Program-made: the position numbers and the translations under genes
Shown here: positions 60,869 through 64,000 of the stretch, piece by piece
How positions within the stretch are numbered: the first letter of the stretch is position 1
How the letters are laid out: each line of letters starts with the position of its first letter
Origin: Melastoma dodecandrum
Taxonomy: Eukaryota; Streptophyta; Magnoliopsida; Myrtales; Melastomataceae
Direction: 5' to 3'
Assembly (NCBI GenBank): GCA_029817715.1
Contig: JARUPY010000089.1
Coordinates: 682,001 to 746,000, forward strand
Length of the DNA stretch: 64,000 nucleotides
Notes under the pieces: model-generated
Seen by the model: only the letters and a program-made list of their open reading frames with translations
What the model was told of the DNA's origin: nothing
Databases searched by the model: none

Positions 60869-60899
<31 letters not shown>

Positions 60900-61321
60900 C
60901 CTCCCAACTCCACCCAAAAGCCAGAATTGGATAAAAAGCATAGATACATAGCTGTTATATGTAATGTATTAAAAAGGAGGGAAGTGGGGTTGTTGTCCGC
61001 CCCTCCTCCTATTACCATCACATCCCTCATTCATTTTATTGGAAACAACGTAGGGGGAGCTGAGAGAATGTTTAGTTTTTACCGGGGGACCTGGTTTCCA
61101 AACGAAGCCCCCCCCCCATGCCATGCCGTGTGGTGTGGGAGGAGGTGAGGGAAAAGGCTATCTTTTTTAAATTTCGTAAATAAATTTTTACAAAGCTTTT
61201 ATTAAGCATGTAAGCTATTACGAAAATTTTCATAAAAAATACTATTCCTTATAAATAATTAATAAACAAAAAAAAGGCAAAACAGAAGTGTGTGTTTTGG
61301 ATGCCAAGACAAAAAAAAAGG
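60224..61321. other. GRF promoter side and microsatellites
   Basis: Contains the GRF 5' leader, GA-rich (about 60768-60790) and CT-rich (about 60870-60899) microsatellites, and AT-rich DNA. No gene is seen. Confidence 0.45.
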
Positions 61322-61331
61322 GGAGTTTCAC

Positions 61332-62755
61332 GGAAGCGGCTAACGGTACGTGCACGTGGGACTTACGTAGTTTACTACTTAATACTAAAATTAAGTAGTA
61401 AATTTTACTAAAAGTTGACCGTTACTACTCTAGTCAACGCAAAAGTAGTAAAAAAAGTAGTAAATTTTACTACTTATTGGTCTTCTTTTAGTAAAGTCAA
61501 CGCAAATGTAGTATAAAATGTCGTAAATTTTACTACTTCTGGACTGTTCACCGCAGTGCAATTTTACTACTTTTACGCTGACTTTACTAAAACCTCACTT
61601 TTAGTAAAGTCAACGTAGAAGTAGTAAAAAAAGTAGTAAAATTTACTACTTTTTTTACTACATTTGCGTTGACTTTACTAAGAAAACCACACTTTTAGTA
61701 AAGTCAACGTAAAAGTAGTATAAAAAGTAGTAAAATTTACTACTTTTAACTGTACAATTATGTCGATAAGTAGTAATTGTTTACTACTTTCGTTGTGATT
61801 TTTAGTAAAATTATGTTTGAGTTGGTAAAATTGGTAGTAAACAGGTAGGGTTTGTCGTAAATGTTTACTACTTTAAGCATGTTTTTACTAAAATAAGTAG
61901 TAAACTGTTACTACTTTATCGGCGTTGACTAAGAAATTTTACTACTTTGAACAGTGTTTCCGAACCTAACTCCGAACCTAATTATTCTAAATTTTGATGT
62001 GAAATGACTATTTTGCCCCGGTTACTATGATCGTGGACAGTGACACAAACCTATGATCATGGTAACCGGGGCAAAATAGTCATTTCACATCAATATTTAG
62101 AATAATTAGGTTCGGAGTTAGGTTCGGAAACACTGTTCAAAGTAGTAAAATTTCTTAGTCAACGCCGATAAAGTAGTAATAGTTTACTACTTATTTTAGT
62201 AAAAACATACTTAAAGTAGTAAACATTTACGACAAACCCTACCTGTTTACTACCAATTTTACCAACTCAAACATAATTTTACTAAAAATCACAACGAAAG
62301 TAGTAAACAATTACTACTTATCGACATAATTGTACAGTTAAAAGTAGTAAATTTTACTACTTTTTATACTACTTTTACGTTGACTTTACTAAAAGTGTGG
62401 TTTTCTTAGTAAAGTCAACGCAAATGTAGTAAAAAAAGTAGTAAATTTTACTACTTTTTTTACTACTTCTACGTTGACTTTACTAAAAGTGAGGTTTTAG
62501 TAAAGTCAGCGTAAAAGTAGTAAAATTGCACTGCGGTGAACAGTCCAGAAGTAGTAAAATTTACGACATTTTATACTACATTTGCGTTGACTTTACTAAA
62601 AGAAGACCAATAAGTAGTAAAATTTACTACTTTTTTTACTACTTTTGCGTTGACTAGAGTAGTAACGGTCAACTTTTAGTAAAATTTACTACTTAATTTT
62701 AGTATTAAGTAGTAAACTACGTAAGTCCCACGTGCACGTACCGTTAGCCGCTTCC
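61332..62755. mobile_element. 1.42-kb near-perfect fold-back transposon (MULE-like)
   Basis: The whole element is one inverted repeat. It begins GGAAGCGGCTAACGGTACGT and ends with the exact reverse complement; the arms meet near 62035-62055 around CAGTGACACAAAC. GGAGTTTCAC flanks both sides (61322-61331 and 62756-62765) as a 10-bp target duplication. The outer 270 bp or so of the arms are identical by eye, and only a few mismatches occur near the centre. Inside, AGTAAAGTCAACG and AGTAGTAAA/TTTACTACT words recur in smaller palindromes. There is no coding capacity. The duplication length (9-10) fits Mutator-like elements, so it is probably a non-autonomous fold-back member. Confidence 0.88.
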
Positions 62756-62765
62756 GGAGTTTCAC

Positions 62766-64000
62766 CTTTCCAACCCCCACCATCGTCTTTATCAGAAAGA
62801 GGACAACTACCACCCATTTAATCTTCTGGGGGGACCCCATTTTTACCCAAAACCCAAAACAAAAAAGCCACGTGTGTTTTCTTGATTTTAAAGAAAATTG
62901 AAAGAGCAACTGCCACCCTTATGTGCAAAGTTACTCCAGAGTGTGGCTGGCCGTGGAAAGATTAATCTTATGATTTGTAGGAGAGAGGTGTGTGTGTGTC
63001 CTGGGGTAAAAGGATGCATTGACTAACTACTGCACTGCACTTCACTGGATTGGTCTGGAGGGGAAATTGATGTGTCGCCTTCCTACAACTCCAACTCCAA
63101 CTACAACTACAACTTAATCCCCCACCCCCCACCTCCCCAAATATATATAAAAATCTTTCTTGATGGCGCCAAAACCCCCAATCCAACAAAAAGGAAAAGA
63201 AGAAAAGAAAGATATCAACAAAAAATGCAACAGACACAAATCCTATAGCAAACAAATACTGAGGTTCGTCAATGAATAAGAGAGGAGGGGAGAAATTATT
63301 GGAGGAGACTAAAAGAAGATCTGATATGATCTCACTGATTGAGATGAGACGCAGGCAATAAAAGAAATGGGAAGATGTCCACTGCACATGGGCGAGAGAG
63401 AGAGAGAGAAAACAAAGAACAAAAGAAGAGAAAGAGGATGCCAATAAGAAAAGAAAAACAAAACAGTGCAAAGATGGTCCCCCCCCCCCCCCAATCCCCC
63501 AACAACAAAGAAGACAACACTTGGTGTGTACGTATTTTGCGGAACAAAGGAGATGGTGCTGGGGTGGGCGTGTCCCTCCGTGTCCATGCATTTTGCCCAG
63601 GAAACAAACAAAACCTCTCCACTAGCCACTACTACTGATTGGGGGAGTGCTGTTGTGGTAAAAGATGGGATGGACCACACACTTCCTAACCCTCCCTCCC
63701 TTCCCTTTTGGCCTTTTCTGAAGGGCTACCACCGCCAAGGAAACAATCCCCCCCCCCCCCCTCCCATCCACCATCCACATTTAACACCCACAAATGGACA
63801 TCCACTTCCTCTCCCATTTTTACAACAAACAACAAAAACACTGGTTAAGTTATGGTCTAGTCAGCAGATTCCAGTTGCATTCCTCAACGCAAGGTTAATT
63901 TTTTTTCTCTTTTAGATGATAAATAACTAAACAAAAACAAGCATTGCACAGAATTTGACCTTGTGCCAGGATGAAGAGGATGGGAGGGGACATTCCACCG
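62766..64000. other. Gene-free right end
   Basis: Low-complexity DNA with poly-C tracts (about 63480-63492 and 63750-63761) and a GA run near 63395. Overlapping frames have no recognisable domain. Confidence 0.4.

Noticed and set aside
63332..63680. Overlapping minus-strand frames with hydrophobic runs
   Set aside because: Produced by GA/poly-C low-complexity DNA; no start context, domains or splice partners.
1..64000. CRISPR arrays, operons, bacterial insertion sequences
   Set aside because: None expected or seen; this is plant nuclear DNA. I also noticed no convincing tRNA or rRNA gene by eye, though a covariance search would be needed to exclude a tRNA.

Overview
The window is nuclear DNA from a flowering plant, almost certainly a eudicot. 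It carries short GT-AG introns (mostly 70-200 bp), AT-rich intergenic DNA with microsatellites, and genes whose closest family members are land-plant specific: RPK2-type receptor kinase, PRR5-type clock regulator, GRF transcription factor, TTG1, COMT, DMR6 and chloroplast-targeted PSRP1 and CYP20-3. The COMT and TTG1 proteins suggest Myrtales (Eucalyptus or pomegranate relatives), but that is an impression and was not tested.

Layout. 1-5.8 kb: a GH19 chitinase, a diverged PIF-like bHLH gene and a relic of a MYB third exon. 6.0-14 kb, minus strand: a 12-exon pectin acetylesterase, an old fold-back transposon of TAGTAAA repeats, a chloroplast cyclophilin of the CYP20-3 type, and a small coiled-coil protein. 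14.4-20.3 kb: an intronless RPK2/TOAD2-like LRR receptor kinase, then ATG13 on the minus strand. 22.5-31 kb: a small acylated protein, a Kazal-type protein, a receptor-kinase pseudogene beside a hAT-like element with its own nested insert, a class III peroxidase and a CHUP1-like relic. 32-35.4 kb: COMT and DMR6-like oxygenase in tail-to-tail arrangement. 36-42.6 kb: a gene-free retroelement zone with several related long-repeat units, degenerate minus-strand ORFs and tandem repeats of about 190 bp. 43-60.3 kb: TTG1, a RING-H2 protein, PRR5, PSRP1, a PAM2/two-RRM protein (CID8-13 type) and a GRF7/8-like factor with a miR396 site. 61.3-62.8 kb: a 1.42 kb, nearly perfect hairpin transposon with a 10-bp target duplication.

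The genes do not form one pathway; this is ordinary plant gene order. Themes are defence and cell wall (chitinase, PAE, peroxidase, COMT, DMR6), light, clock and development (PIF-like, PRR5, GRF, TTG1, RPK2) and plastid biology (CYP20-3, PSRP1). The most unusual structure is the pair of fold-back elements at 8.6-9.5 kb and 61.3-62.8 kb, which share terminal and internal motifs. One is decayed and the other looks recent and could template a long double-stranded RNA. Exon coordinates were deduced by eye from splice signals, reading phase and family alignment.
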